DNA from: Chaetoderma sp. LZ-2023a
Lineage: Eukaryota; Mollusca; Caudofoveata; Chaetodermatida; Chaetodermatidae
NCBI GenBank assembly: GCA_034401795.1
Contig: CM067367.1
Location: 36,920,668-36,984,667, forward strand
Direction: 5' to 3'
Length of the DNA: 64,000 nt
In this document: positions 34,576 through 45,997 of the stretch, piece by piece
Numbering within the stretch: position 1 is the first letter of the stretch
How the letters are laid out: every line of letters begins with the position of its first letter
Position numbers and translations under genes: made by a program
Notes under the pieces: generated by a model
What the model saw: only the letters and a program-made list of their open reading frames with translations
The model's database searches: none
Told to the model about the DNA's origin: nothing

Positions 34576-35922
34576 TCAGGACTGAGACAGTGCATCCACC
34601 CCCAACGCCTGATTGTCCGGAAAAGGGGACATGAAATAGGAGATCTGGGCATTCAGAGAGGTAGCGAACAAGTCTACATGGGTACGATCCAGGAGGGGAA
34701 CAGAGAATTCAGACATCCTGGTACATGTGAGGACACCAGGAAACTCTGTTTCATACGACACCACGTGAGGAGATTCCACACCTCCAAAGTCGAGACGACT
34801 TTGTGCCTCCCTGCTTTGCTGATATACGAAACTACTGTCGAATTGTCCGATCGAATCGAGATATTGATCCACTGCACTTGATCCGACCAAGCAAGGACCA
34901 AGCAAAGAGAGTCTTCTTGACAGCCCACATTTCCCAGATTCTAGGTGGGGACTTAAATGCTCTCTGATCGGAATCTGATGGTACACAGAATGTTTCCATA
35001 GAGACGTGAGCTACATTTGGAAAAGTCTCCTCATCAGCGCCTCCCCCGGAACGATGTTCTCGACGCTGACCATCAAGCCTATCACTCGGAGAAAGAAAAT
35101 TGCTCTGACCACGGCAGAGGATGTCCGAATTTCCATGGCTACTAAGATGGCTTCTACTCTTACAAATGAAGGGAAGACTAAGCCTTGATCTAGGTCGAAA
35201 GCCACACCTAGGTGGGTGAAACCCTGAGACGGGACCAAATATGATTTCCCTAGAATTATAACCCATCCTAGACTGGAAACCAGACTGCAGACCTCTGGAA
35301 TGATACTTGCCAGAATTGAGGCAGATCCTGCTTTTATCAACCAATCGTCTATGTAAAAGTGAAGGGGAACAGAACGACTGTGCAGAAAACCTGCCACTGC
35401 TGACACTAGGCGGGAGAAGAAGAAAAGAAGCCGTGGTCAGGCCGAATGGCCTGACTCTGTATTGCCATACCCGGCCCTTAAACGCGAATCTCATGAATTT
35501 CTTGAATGGAGGGTGGATGAGAATGTGAAAGTAGGCGTCCTTGAGATCTATGGACGCTGTCCACATGCCTGGACTCAGACTGGCGATAATCTGAGATACC
35601 GTCTCCATCTTGAATTTGGGGTGGATATATACAGATTTAATCTCTTCAGATTGATGATTGGACGCCATCCACCTGATTTCTTGGGGACTAGAAATAGATC
35701 TGAGTAGAATCCCGGGTCTACTCTCCAACAAGGAACCTCTTCTATAGCCTTCTTCAACCTCATTGACTCCCATTCGTCTTCCAGGGCTCCCAACTTCTCC
35801 AGATTGGAACTGGAGTCCATTTGGGCTGGTAAGACAGAGGAGGAGGCAGATCTATCCAAAACGGTGCATACCCCCAGCGGATTTGCTCTAAATGCCAGGA
35901 GTCCTGCGCGAGGGCTTGCCAA
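34576..35922 (-). pseudogene. DIRS reverse transcriptase / RNase H region (fossil)
   Basis: The minus-strand translation shows ordered polymerase blocks: ASIDLKDAYFHILIHPPF, then YRVRPFGLTTA, then HFYIDDWLIKAG. The last is the catalytic Y-x-D-D as YIDD, typical of DIRS elements. Downstream comes an RNase H-like stretch, IRSDNSTVVSYISKAG with LEVWNLLTWC. The protein would copy the element's RNA into DNA. The blocks lie in more than one frame and the copy is broken. Plus-strand frames over this interval, such as 34,360-34,881, are shadows. Confidence 0.85.
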
Positions 35923-36359
35923 GTCTCCCAGACCAGAGACAAGCGCCCCCTACTGGCACGCTGGGAAGAAGGGACTGCACCGATAGATCCAAATGTGGTA
36001 GAATATGAGGAAGGACTGGTAAATGAGAACGGGAAAAAGGCCTGCCCGGGCTGAGGCCACCCCTTCAACCCCGTCTAGGTTGAAAACCTCTAGAGGAGCA
36101 TCCTCTAGCTCTAGACCTGGAAGCTCGAGACTTGACGAACCTGGGCTCTAGGTCTATGCGAGGAAATGGATTTAAAACGATCCTCCTTCGCAGATCTGGA
36201 ATGGGAAGGAGAGGACCGATTAGAGTTCGTAAAACCCTTGACGGATATGCCCATATTCATCCGGCCTAAGACTCTTCCTCCTGGGAGAGGAGGGACTCTT
36301 CACCCCGGAAGATTCTCTTTTGCTGAAGACCTCAAAATCGAAATCTAATCCCGCAGATC

Positions 36360-37315
36360 CTTAGCTGATCAAAAACGATCAGACTCCGCCCTAATAATCG
36401 AGGTAGCATTCTGACCAAAAATATCTGATCCGAAAGGCGGAGCAGATATCAGGTTACTCCTGAGGGATCAGAAATGATCACCTCAGCAAGCTTCCTTGAC
36501 CTTCTCTTAGAGGTGATGAAAACCAAACCAACGGTAAACTGATTTCAACTAACCTCTTGACAGGTCAGCTGAAGAACGAAATATTTCCTGTGGAATCTGA
36601 CCCCCTTTCTCCTGAGTTTCGATAATAGCCTCCGAAAGAAGGGCCAAAAAGTTAGCTGATTTCAACTGAGCCCGACAGACAGACTCCCATCTAAAAGGGT
36701 CTGATGAAGATTCTACCTTAGCCGCTTCCTTCAGATGTGATGACAGAACATCCCATGTCGGACCATTAATAGATTGGGTAGAGGCCAATCTAATGTAATC
36801 ATCTTTGGGAACCTGTACTGGAGCATCTACCTTGGGCGTAAGAGAGAAAACTTTAAGTTGGACATCGTTAATGTAAAATCTAACATGTCTACGACCAAGT
36901 TATCCACCGAAAGAACAGAAGGAACATTGCCTGAAGATTCTGAAGATGCAAGATCAGAACCCAACGACGGAGGATCAATCGAAAATTCATCCTGAAGAGG
37001 AAGAGATAGGGACGACGCTATACATTGATGAGCCCTAGACCAGTCATCCGGAGAGGCCCTATCATGATAGAACCTCTTCAGATCCCTGGCTTCTACTGAT
37101 CTCTGAGTAGCCTTAACAGAAAGGTAAGATGGAGACGACGAAGGAGGACAGATGTCCGAGTCAACTTTGACTAAGACATTTTCAGGAGAAAATGCATAAA
37201 GATAGAACAATTTCATAGTCAACTGTAGGACCCAGAAAATGAGGACTTAACCACTTATACTCGGCCCTCCATTTAGAAAGGGTTGCCCCTTTGGGCACTT
37301 TTCGCTCAGATGCCA
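36360..37315 (-). pseudogene. DIRS gag-like first region (fossil)
   Basis: The minus-strand translation includes MASERKVPKGATLSKWRAEY from 37,315, a Ser/Asp-rich stretch, and FRWESVCRAQLKSANFLALL. The last resembles the helical gag-like segment found upstream of the polymerase in animal DIRS elements. It is assigned mainly by position between the right terminal repeat and the polymerase. It belongs to the same broken element. Confidence 0.6.
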
Positions 37316-37380
37316 TTTTAGCAACACATCAACTGCTGTCACAGTCATGTACAATTAAATGTAAAAAAAAAAAAAAAAAC

Positions 37381-37602
37381 ACTTTAGAACACATTTGTCA
37401 AAGAAGGCGTGTGATAGTTTTCCTGATAAATGTTCACTTGCAGGTCGAGATTATTTTTGAAATTTTCCATTGAAATGGCTTATTCAGTAACTGAGACAGT
37501 CATTCCTGTGGTAAATTTTCAAAAATAATCTCTTGACCTGCAAATGGCCATTAACTATTTTTAATTAAAATTTTTAGGCAAATTTGACCATTAAATGGTT
37601 AA
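37381..37602. mobile_element. Hairpin MITE family C nested in the DIRS-type element
   Basis: GTTCACTTGCAGGTCGAGAT and TCCATTGAAATGGCTTATTC face ACTGAGACAGTCATTCCTGT and AATCTCTTGACCTGCAAATG. The copy ends ACCATTAAATGGTTAA at 37,602. A poly-A run (37,362-37,379) lies just to the left. Because the host element is young, this MITE is among the more recent family C insertions. Confidence 0.7.
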
Positions 37603-39269
37603 TTGTAGAACGCGAATATAATGGTAACGCGCGTGTTGTCAAGTGTCTTCTACAGTGCGATTATTTATGAACTTGCTTTCTTCACTTCTATTGTGAGAAA
37701 ACTCGCCCGCTATTTCATTTTCTATATACAGCTACCAAGGAAATCGCGAGGAAGAATTAGCTTCTTCAGTATCGAAGATGTGAACGAACGCGTCTCAAAC
37801 TTCTGTGAAAATCTCTCACGTAATGTCATTGGATTTTCTAGATATAATTATGTCCAACAACCAATGAAATCGCGAGACCAAATTCTCTTCTCATGACAGA
37901 AGGTGTGTAAGAACACATCACTAACTCGTGCGCAGTGGCCGATTTTGTAGATCCGCCATTGCTAATTTTGCATCGACTCGATCATTTTCAGACTAGCGAA
38001 ATGACAAGATTTTGAGTGGTATCATTTATCAGATGTTCTATGCAATTTTATCTGTCATTTATTCGCCGTATGACTTAATTTTCAAGTCACTCACGGTCTA
38101 TATCCCTCATTAGAAATCAGAAAATTCGCCAGTATAAAAGGTTTACACTATTCCCGGGACAATTAGCTATTGTAAGACCACCCTCTAGGATGAATTTGCC
38201 GGTATGACGCGTTTTGACAGATCACGAATACTGGTAACCAAGGTGAATATCGTTTTCACTTAGAAATGTGCAAATGACGCACAAACGCGCGCTCGATCGA
38301 TCTATCGTATTTGAGTGCGATACCAACATTGTTCACTTGTTCTCTTTTTCCAAAATTTCCCCAAAATTCATGTTCAGTAAAATATTTTTACCCATCCAGA
38401 TTTGATCGGACATGACCGATGTCCGACCGTTATTTCATACCCTGTTTCCGGATGCCTGGTAAAACCAGAATGCATTCCGGACAGCAAACCCGCTTGTCTG
38501 GCAACGCCAGGAGCAGAGGCGGGTGCTTCTTTATTTCCTACCGGCAGTAGTAACACTACTACCGGAAACGGAAGTCGGAAAACCGAAAATGGAAGATGTC
38601 AACATATGCACTGCCGGGTCCAACAGACCCTGAACTACATACTTACTCCCGGAACCGGAACCTTTATCGCCGGAAACTGTTGAATCGGAACCGGATGTTG
38701 GCGCATAAGTCCTATTCTCATGAGTCACCGGATGTTCGGACACGCCAGAACAATCTCGGTGCTCCTTTCCGGATGCCTGGTAAAAACCAGAATCCATTCC
38801 GGACAGCAAACCCGCTTGTCTGGCAACGCCAGGAGCAGCGGCGGGTGCTTCTTTAGATGCGATCGCCGATCTTACCATATTCCTAGCAATCGGAATCACT
38901 GTGAAAACGGACCTTGGTGCAGGCGACATCCTGGCGTAATATTGTTTTGAGAGTACTAAGAATTACGTTATTAGGAGTGGTACTGGCTATTATTGCTTCT
39001 AACATGGTATCTTGATGGTATATAATAGGCATGGTTACTCTAACCTCTAAAGCGGGAGTGGTGACACGAAAACTGGTAACTCCAAACGCTAGAGTTACAA
39101 ACACCTCTAAAACACCATGATATAAAAGTTAAACATAACTTAGAAAGAATTGACTTCTTCCTTATGGTAGGCATCTTTGTTCAATTAGTTGTAGTAGATT
39201 GTCTATAAAAGCAAGCTAATTAACTTTTATATCTAATTTTGATAGCTGACAGAACTGTTGGCTAGCAGA
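37603..39269. other. CpG-rich interior of the DIRS interval with an 85-bp direct repeat
   Basis: From 37,603 to 38,390 the sequence is low-copy and CpG-rich, with two related blocks about 115 bp apart (CCAAGGAAATCGCGAGGAAG and CCAATGAAATCGCGAGACCA). A segment of about 85 bp (CCGGATGCCTGGTAAAA ... AACGCCAGGAGCAG) occurs at 38,449-38,534 and again at 38,766-38,855. The minus strand reads EAPASAPGVARQAGLLSGM in both. I do not recognise a family. It could be the 5' leader or extra reading frame of the DIRS-type element, or another nested insertion. Confidence 0.45.
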
Positions 39270-39558
39270 ATATTTGAAAAGTGATTCAGTTTTCACAATT
39301 GGAACCTACTGCGCATGCGCGAGCGTGCTTAGTGACAAACGTCACCAAGGAGTGAGTACAGACTGGTGCCAGTCTATTGTAAGGCTAATGCAGGGGGTCC
39401 CTCTACCAGAAGCCTGGTGGAGGGTCTACATGGTGATGGTATAGGCATTAGGGAGTATAAGCAAGCATAAAAACTTTATTCTGATAGCTAAATGCAGATA
39501 TTTGATTTAGCAAGTAGTGATTGAACGGTAATGGATGTTTTTGTGGTGTAATAACAAC
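39270..39558. repeat. Right inverted terminal repeat, younger DIRS-type element
   Basis: The inverted copy of the left repeat ends TTGTGGTGTAATAACAAC at 39,558. HINE sequence resumes at once with TTGGGTC. Confidence 0.9.
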
Positions 39559-39870
39559 TTGGGTCTACCGTTGTAATAGATGATGTGTTATGAGTTTTGA
39601 ATCAATTCCTCCAGCGGTTTCGGAGAAGATTTTTAAGTGTTTCTAAAAATCGGCTATTTTGGCCGGGGCCCATCTTGGATTTTGGCCGATTGGCTTCATT
39701 TGAACAAACTTGAATCTCTATGCCCAGGGATGCTTCCTGCCAAATATAATTGAAATCGGTCCAGTGGTTCTTGAGAAGAAGTCATTTTAAATGAAAAGTT
39801 GACGGATGGACTGAGAACGGACGGTCGCCACGACATAAGCTGACTTGGCCTTTCAGGCCAGGTGAGCTAA
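39559..39870 (+). mobile_element. HINE/pearl-like family A, 3' part with complete tail
   Basis: It continues the copy interrupted at 32,798: CAGCGGTTTCGGAGAAGATT, an inverted CATCTTGGATTTTGG, GGATGGACTGAGAACGGACG, and the terminal hairpin AGCTGACTTGGCC facing GGCCAGGTGAGCTAA. Together with 31,161-32,798 it makes an element of about 1.95 kb before the interruption. Confidence 0.85.
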
Positions 39871-40345
39871 CAAGTGTTTAAGTTTGGGTGCATTATGATT
39901 AGCACAACATGAATTATAAACTGTTAAGTTGAGGTAAAAGTAAAATGAGATTGTTGAGAAATCCCTCCAGTTTTGTCATTATCACACTGACTTTGACCTT
40001 TTGATGCCAAGGTAATTATGTCATGCCATCTTATTATAAGGAAGGATGTGTCCGAATGTGGGCCCTGTATTGTTAACCAAACATGAGATATAAACTGGTA
40101 AATTGAGCTATAAACACAAAATGTCACTATTAGAAAAATAGTTTTTTACAAGACTATAATGACCTTTGACTGTTTGACCACAAATGGCATTGTTTCATGC
40201 TGGCTCATTATAAGGAAGCAGGTATTTATGTGATGATTCACCAAACATGAGATATAAACAGAAAAGTTGAGCTAAATGCCAAATTGGATGATACCGATAC
40301 CGTGGCAGGGTTTCACAATAGCTCGATTTACTTCATAGTCTAGCT
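39871..40345. mobile_element. TGACCTTTGACC-type array, third locus, with tail
   Basis: About two and a half monomers (TTATAAGGAAGGATGTGTCC, AATGACCTTTGACTGTTTGA, AACATGAGATATAAACAG) end TCGATTTACTTCATAGTC and TAGCTAAAAATG, an eroded version of the tail at 29,945. Confidence 0.7.
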
Positions 40346-40436
40346 AAAAATGTTCTCTTTGCCTGCAAATGGCCATTCCTCCAGACCACTACAAAGGTTG
40401 GTTTTGCCGGGATTGACCATTAACAGGTTAATGACT
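40346..40436. mobile_element. Family C right-end fragment
   Basis: TTCTCTTTGCCTGCAAATGG, CAGACCACTACAAAGG and ACCATTAACAGGTTAA represent the right arm and TTAA end only. Confidence 0.7.
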
Positions 40437-40452
40437 GTATGGCACAATAACA

Positions 40453-40840
40453 TTTCTAGCTATGCTCCACCCGTTTCTAGCTAAGCTCCACCCACATTTT
40501 GTGCGTGTTGGGATAGATTTATATACTTTGAACCCTGAATTCTCAGAATCCCATATTCAAGGTAACTATACAGCTAAGCGGTTGAATATTTTTGAAACTA
40601 ATTTGGCTGGGTGCTATGGTAGCAACAGTGAGCACTGTCCCAGACAAATTAGTTTCAAAATATTCAACAAAATGTTTATTAAATACTAAGTCCATCAAAG
40701 ACATACAATTCGTACATGTGATAGATTCAGAATTCCAGCTATATGACGGAGTATTCTCTGTCCATTATTATTGTGAAGTCCGCCTGCATGTGATGTAATT
40801 GATTATTACATCATTAGGCTGTATATCATTTCATTAATAT
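40453..40840. mobile_element. Hairpin MITE family D
   Basis: CTAGCTAAGCTCCACCCACA and TGTTGGGATAGATTTATATA lead into the palindrome TTGAATATTTTTGAAACT / TTTCAAAATATTCAACAAAA. ACATACAATTCGTACATGTG and repeated ATGTGATGTAATTGATTAT follow. The terminal ACCTTTCC repeats are not preserved. Confidence 0.7.
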
Positions 40841-40962
40841 TATCATGACAGACAGAATGTTGGCACAAAATAGTAGATATATGTACAGACCCACTCAAAG
40901 GAGACAGACAGGTCCCTGTTTGATCGCCAAAGCAGTCAATGTACCAGACTCAGTACTAATTC

Positions 40963-41378
40963 ACCTTTCCAGTTTATCCATCCATCAACTGACATCTGAT
41001 ACACTATAATCAACTAAGTGACGTGTAAGATGACATCATAATTAATTATGGCGTGAATGACTCGATTTAGTCTGTCTTTAACGCTTAATAGTCTGTCACT
41101 TTGTAGGAATTGTATGTCTTTACCATTCAACAAACATCCTGTTGAATGTTTTGGAACTAATTTAACCGGGTGTTGTTGCTGCCATAGGCAGCAATAGCAC
41201 TCAGTCAAATTAGTTTTCAAAATATTTAACAGCTTACCTGTAGTTTTCTGGAAATTGATAGTCAGGGAGCTCAGGGATCGATCAATCACAACACGAGTGA
41301 GGTGTGGGTGGAGCTTAGCTAGAGATGGGCGGAGCTTAGCTAGAGATGGGCGGGGCATAGCCAAAACCGGAAAGGTCC
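40963..41378. mobile_element. Hairpin MITE family D with both ends
   Basis: The left end, CACCTTTCCAGTTTATCC, and the right end, AACCGGAAAGGTCCAT, are inverted repeats. Inside are ACGTGTAAGATGACATCATA, the palindrome GTTGAATGTTTTGGAACTAA / TTTTCAAAATATTTAACAG, GGATCGATCAATCAC and a duplicated GGAGCTTAGCTAGAGATGGG. It runs opposite to the neighbouring copy at 40,453. No transposase frame is present; the 116-codon minus-strand frame is a reading through. Confidence 0.8.
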
Positions 41379-41529
41379 ATTGATCTGTATGTTACTAGTA
41401 TGGTCAGTTTGTCTGTCTGCATGTCCAGAGACACACACAGAATAGTATTTCCCACATTTGTCCATTAAAATGCCAGTGTCTCAATTTCAAGACAGGTATA
41501 CAGGAAAGCTATCCGATATTTCTCTTGAA

Positions 41530-42015
41530 AAAATAACCCAGGTTTTTCTTCCCTAGCCTGCTTATCCCTGGATAACCAAGTTTAGTCTACACTTTTTGAG
41601 TGAGAATAAGCCTGGACAACTATAGTGAGCCTGGACATCCAGGGATATCCAATTATATCTTGGCTCTGCCTATCAAAGATAAGGCAGGATGTTCAAAATC
41701 CTCCCTTATCCAGGCTCAAGTAATCCATGGGTAATCCTGGACTTTCAGAATCCTCACTAATATCCTCGCTTATCCAGGCTCAGGTAATCCATGGGTAATC
41801 CTGGACTTTCAGAATCCTCACTAATATCCTCGCTTATCCAGGCTCAGGTAATCCCTGGATTTCCAGGCATTTTCAAAATCTTCGCTTATCCAGGCTTATC
41901 CTCGCCTCGGATTATATTAACCTGGTCTTTGAAATGTGAACACTATAGTAACAACTAAAGCGTGGATAAGTGAGGATAAGCCTGGACTTTACTGGTATAG
42001 TAAGATAACAAAAAA
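41530..42015. repeat. Word array of CCAGGCTTATCC with 64-bp tandem units
   Basis: CTTATCCAGG recurs at 41,705, 41,769, 41,833 and 41,885 (64, 64 and 52 bp apart) with GGTAATCCATGGGTAATCCT between. The flanks use the inverse word GATAAGCCTGGAC. The locus can fold extensively. It belongs with the other private-word arrays (8.6, 46, 50.5 and 61.3 kb). Confidence 0.75.
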
Positions 42016-42462
42016 ATCCAGGCTTGTCTTACCTTTCTTCTAAAACATTACTTTTAATGTATCCGAGTTTAAATTTTCCAGCCTAAATTGGTGACAAAGC
42101 GGTTACAGCATCATTCTGGCAAACTAACTGCTAGATTTGGAATAGTGTTGTTGAAGTATAGTTGTCTGTACATATTCGGTGATTTAAGTTCTTTTAAAAA
42201 TACAATATGATTTAATAAATTATCATAAGATAAGCAGATAGCAAGCTGGTGCAAATTGCCATAATATCTGTCTTTTATACGTTTTGATACATGTAGTCAA
42301 AGTAGATTATTTTATAATGGTGTATTAGTAATCATTCATAATGGATTTACTTTAATTGTTCAAAGCATATAGAACCACGCTATTGTTCAGTTTGTCAGTT
42401 ACTCCTTTGATGAATACATTTGTACAACATATGACTGGAATATATGATGGAAGACAGAGTGT
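42016..42462. other. Low-copy AT-rich stretch, nothing recognised
   Basis: No reading frame or repeat can be supported. It may be the core between two word arrays (41.5-42.0 and 42.6-42.8 kb), since both contain CCAGG-ATATCC/TATCC words. Confidence 0.35.
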
Positions 42463-42604
42463 TTAACCATTTAACATTCATATCAGCCAAAAACAATTTC
42501 TGCATTGCTCTTGAGAAATGACCATTTGCATACCAAGAAGATATTTTTGAAAATTTACCACTGGAATGACTGACTCGATAAGTCATTCCAGTGATAAATT
42601 TTCT
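42463..42604. mobile_element. Hairpin MITE family C, short copy
   Basis: TTAACCATTTAACATTCATA, TTTGCATACCAAGAAG and CACTGGAATGACTGACTCGA are followed directly by TAAGTCATTCCAGTGATAAA. The right end is lost where a minisatellite begins. Confidence 0.75.
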
Positions 42605-42835
42605 GCTTTTACATAGTCAAGGGATATCCAGGCTTTTACATAGTCCAGGAATATCCACGCGTTTACATTGTCCAGGAATATCCATTCTTTTACATAGTCC
42701 AGGGATATCCACGCTTTTACATAGACCAGGAATATCCATGAATTTACATAGTCCATAGATATCCACGATTTTACATAGTCCAGGAATATCCACGCTTTTA
42801 CATAGTCCAGGGATATCTATGCTTTGTATACCCAG
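42605..42835. repeat. 27-bp minisatellite (TTTTACATAGTCCAGG units)
   Basis: About eight to nine units of TTTTACATAGTCCAGGAATA plus TCCACGC give a 27-bp period (42,607, 42,634 and so on). As 27 is a multiple of three, the minus strand reads a nine-residue repeat, VDIPGLCKS, within a frame at 42,617-42,979. Nothing else suggests that it is translated. Confidence 0.9.
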
Positions 42836-43397
42836 GAAAAGTAGGGATTTTTTTAGGGTTTTTAAAAGGCAAGATAAGCAAGAATAAAAAAGTCCAAGGC
42901 AAAGTGTTAAGATTCCTGATCTGAATATGCATCTGGATCCAGAAATGAAAACTCTTTCCTGTTCCAGATCCAATTCCACTCTTGTTCAGCTGTTTTAGCA
43001 AATCTGACTAAAATGGTCAAGAAACAAAATTAATCGAAGTGGTAACTAAACCAGACGAGTGACATAAAATCAACAGGCTAACAAACAAGTGTATCATTGG
43101 CCATCAAAATACTCTTTTTGATTGAAGCGGTATACCATTTGATTCCCGCCATTCATATATACATATAACACTGATATTGATTAAGTCTGAATGACGTGTT
43201 CTATACAACCATGAACGTTGAGAGTGGAAATAGTAAATTTGTATATATGGCAAGTGTACAAAGCTCCAGCTTGCTCAGCCAACATGTGTTAACTAATGGG
43301 TTTCCCATCAATAAATATAGCTAATATTTTATGTAATTAGAACATTTGTTTCCGTTCAACCTTGAATACCCACTATTAGTAATTCCAGGAATTACAA
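42836..43397. other. Low-copy stretch, nothing recognised
   Basis: No gene, RNA or placed repeat is seen. Confidence 0.35.
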
Positions 43398-43733
43398 TGG
43401 ACCATTCCAGTTTTAGCTTTACCCCACCCACCTCCAGCTAAGCACCACCCACACTTCTCCGTGTTGGGATTGATCAATCCCCGAATGCCATAACTATCAA
43501 TTTCTTGAAAATTATACAGGTAAGCTGTTGAATATTTTGTAACTAATTTGACTGGGTGCTGTTGCTGCCTAATATTTTTTAAACAGTAGACATACAATTC
43601 AGACAACAACGCATAGTCAGTCTTAAAACATGCATTCGAGACATACTTATCAACATCATTCATGATGTCATTCTACAGGTCATGTAGTTGATTATGACGT
43701 AATATGATGGATGGATAAAGTAGAAAGGTCCAT
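43398..43733. mobile_element. Hairpin MITE family D, one stem arm lost
   Basis: The left end, ATGGACCATTCCAGTTTTAG, and the right end, GTAGAAAGGTCCATT, define the element. The left arm is GTTGAATATTTTGTAACTAA with TTGACTGGGTGCTGTTGCTG; its partner is deleted, and CATACAATTCAGACAAC follows. Confidence 0.7.
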
Positions 43734-44670
43734 TATGTTGTGCTACAACATCTTCATTGTTCTTACATCAACAAATATGCATTTAAAGGCTTGCAGTGCA
43801 ACTAACCGATGATGCATCTCGATTCTAAAATAACCTATGTGTCTAATGGATGACAGCCCAGATAACAATGTATAGTTCATTAGATGCTCTATGCTGATTT
43901 AGCAATGGGAAGCTTGTAACCTCTTTCATGTGGTAAACCATCCTCAATTGTGTTGTCACTCAGCATACTAATTGGCTGTTAATCTTGAGCGAACAATTTG
44001 ACATGCCCTCACGCAGAGCATTTAACACCTACTGGTATGGGAAGAGCCATTTGGAAACGTGTACATACTTAATGAGGATCAGTCCTATGCATATATGCCT
44101 TGAAATGAAAGTACGTCATTTTGATTGTGACATCAGCTAACGAGTGAGATATTGGATTATGATGTCAGATACTTGAATGACAGATTGGATCCCTTCATTG
44201 CACTGAAACCGCGTGAAGTTTGGACAATACTTTCAGGCCAATAATCAAGGAATCAATAGCTGTAAATATTGTGAATTGTAACAATTTACTTTAATTCTAA
44301 GTTTAACTATTTAACTTCAAATGGAAAAGTTGAGCCAAGTGTGTCCCCCAACCCCACCAGTTAATCTAGTGTAAATAAAAAAATACTAACAAATTAAGTC
44401 TATTATAATATAATGGCCATAAACAGAGGCGCTGAAATTAGGTCCCATTTCATATCACTATTATCAACTGAGAAAAAAATTATCACATTGCACGAGCTTT
44501 AGCGATATGAAATTGGACCAAGATTGAGATTTTATTTATCATATAAACTGATATTTTATCAAATCTTTCAGTAAAGTCGATCCATGCAACCTGTTTGCAC
44601 ATAAAAAAAATAATGACAAACAAAACATTGTTATTTACTTTTAATCCAACTTTTTAAATTTCTGCGCCTA
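43734..44670. other. No gene; one family D-like scrap at about 44,105-44,200
   Basis: TTTTGATTGTGACATCAGCT and TGATGTCAGATACTTGAATG match 13,260-13,335. The rest is low-copy AT-rich sequence. Confidence 0.4.
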
Positions 44671-44995
<325 letters not shown>

Positions 44996-45710
44996 TTTCA
45001 CCGTCGTCATCACTAGGATGTGGGATTATTATGCATTATCTATTAACCAATGAAAATATTTCATCTTACACGCTATATAACAAATAAAAATGTTTCATTG
45101 AGTATCACACCTGTGTCCATATCGAGAAATAGTAAACAGACTGACAGCTGTGTTTATATGATAAATTGTCATACCAACCCTCTATTCTATCCTAAATTAT
45201 TTATAATATTAATATCAACACTCTTATAGAGCTTAGAATAATCTTATCGAACACCATTACCTTATTTACTTCAAAAAAAAATATTAACTATAAAAATGCA
45301 TTCTCCTATAGGATTCAATACATTAAAAATCCCCATATGTTTCAATACTCGTAAAGCCACCAAGTTAGGTGCATAACTTTGAAACAGACTAGGGGAAAGA
45401 GAAAGCTGAAGCACCTCCAATGAGTTCAGGTGCTCCTTTGCCAAACTCTGACAACATGTCAGAGTCTTTATTCCTTGAAAGTATAAAAGAATCCCAAGAA
45501 GAGACAAGAGGAAGAGAAATGATAGCAGTTAGGGTCAAGACTTTAAATCCCAATCTTTCTCAATCTCGGCCGACAAGATCGAAAATGTATTTTGTATGAT
45601 GAGCACAGTGAACAAGGGACACAAGGGTGTTTACGTCATAATGAAAGGCTATGATGCTCTTTCACCACAAAAATATTTGTTTTCTGTGAACAGGTAACAT
45701 TCTGATATTT
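44996..45710. other. Low-copy stretch, nothing recognised
   Basis: AT-rich; the 78-codon minus-strand frame at 45,271-45,507 has no recognisable family. Confidence 0.4.
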
Positions 45711-45711
45711 C

Positions 45712-45900
45712 TTGGGTGGTGTAGCTCACATGTAATTGGCTGACTGCTGTAAGCCACTTGCTGAATTTTTTTTTAAATTGACTCAAAGTTGTTGGTGGCT
45801 TAGCCACCAACAAGTTTTGAGTCAAATTGTTTTCAAAATATTCAGCAGGTCGAGACTTAAACCCCATGGAAGATGTAGTTTGCAGAAAATTGCAAGATTA
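45712..45900. mobile_element. Hairpin MITE family J
   Basis: AAATTGACTCAAAGTTGTTG, GTGGCTTAGCCACC and AACAAGTTTTGAGTCAAATT form the palindrome, then TTTTCAAAATATTCAGCAGG. The outer arm, GACTGCTGTAAGCCAC, and the end, AAACCCCATGGAAGATGTAG, match 8,225-8,415. Confidence 0.75.
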
Positions 45901-45997
45901 GGCAAAAACTCTCATACATACTCTAGGGTAGATCAGCATGTGATTAGTTACCCTCTGGTAAATGACCAAGTGTTTAAATTACATTGATTCCAATGCA

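Larger units (their letters stand above)
32799..39558 (-). mobile_element. DIRS-type (tyrosine-recombinase) retrotransposon, near full length, broken
   Basis: This 6.76-kb element has every structural hallmark of the DIRS group: inverted terminal repeats (32,861-33,125 and 39,270-39,532), an internal complementary region (33,190-33,321) that joins the complements of both ends, and no target duplication. On the minus strand come a gag-like region (about 37,315-36,360), reverse transcriptase and RNase H (about 35,922-34,576), and a tyrosine recombinase region (about 34,250-33,430). The two terminal repeats look identical or nearly so by eye, so insertion was recent. The copy is nevertheless broken, with roughly half a dozen or more breaks, and holds at least one nested hairpin MITE. 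It split a HINE. Confidence 0.9.

Noticed and set aside
34360-34881. 173-codon plus-strand frame
   Set aside because: Antisense to the DIRS polymerase and RNase H region, which has the clear family motifs.
38374-38929. Ser/Gly-rich minus-strand frames with a repeated APGVARQAGLLSGM motif
   Set aside because: The repeat is an 85-bp direct DNA duplication within the DIRS interval; no independent evidence of a host gene.
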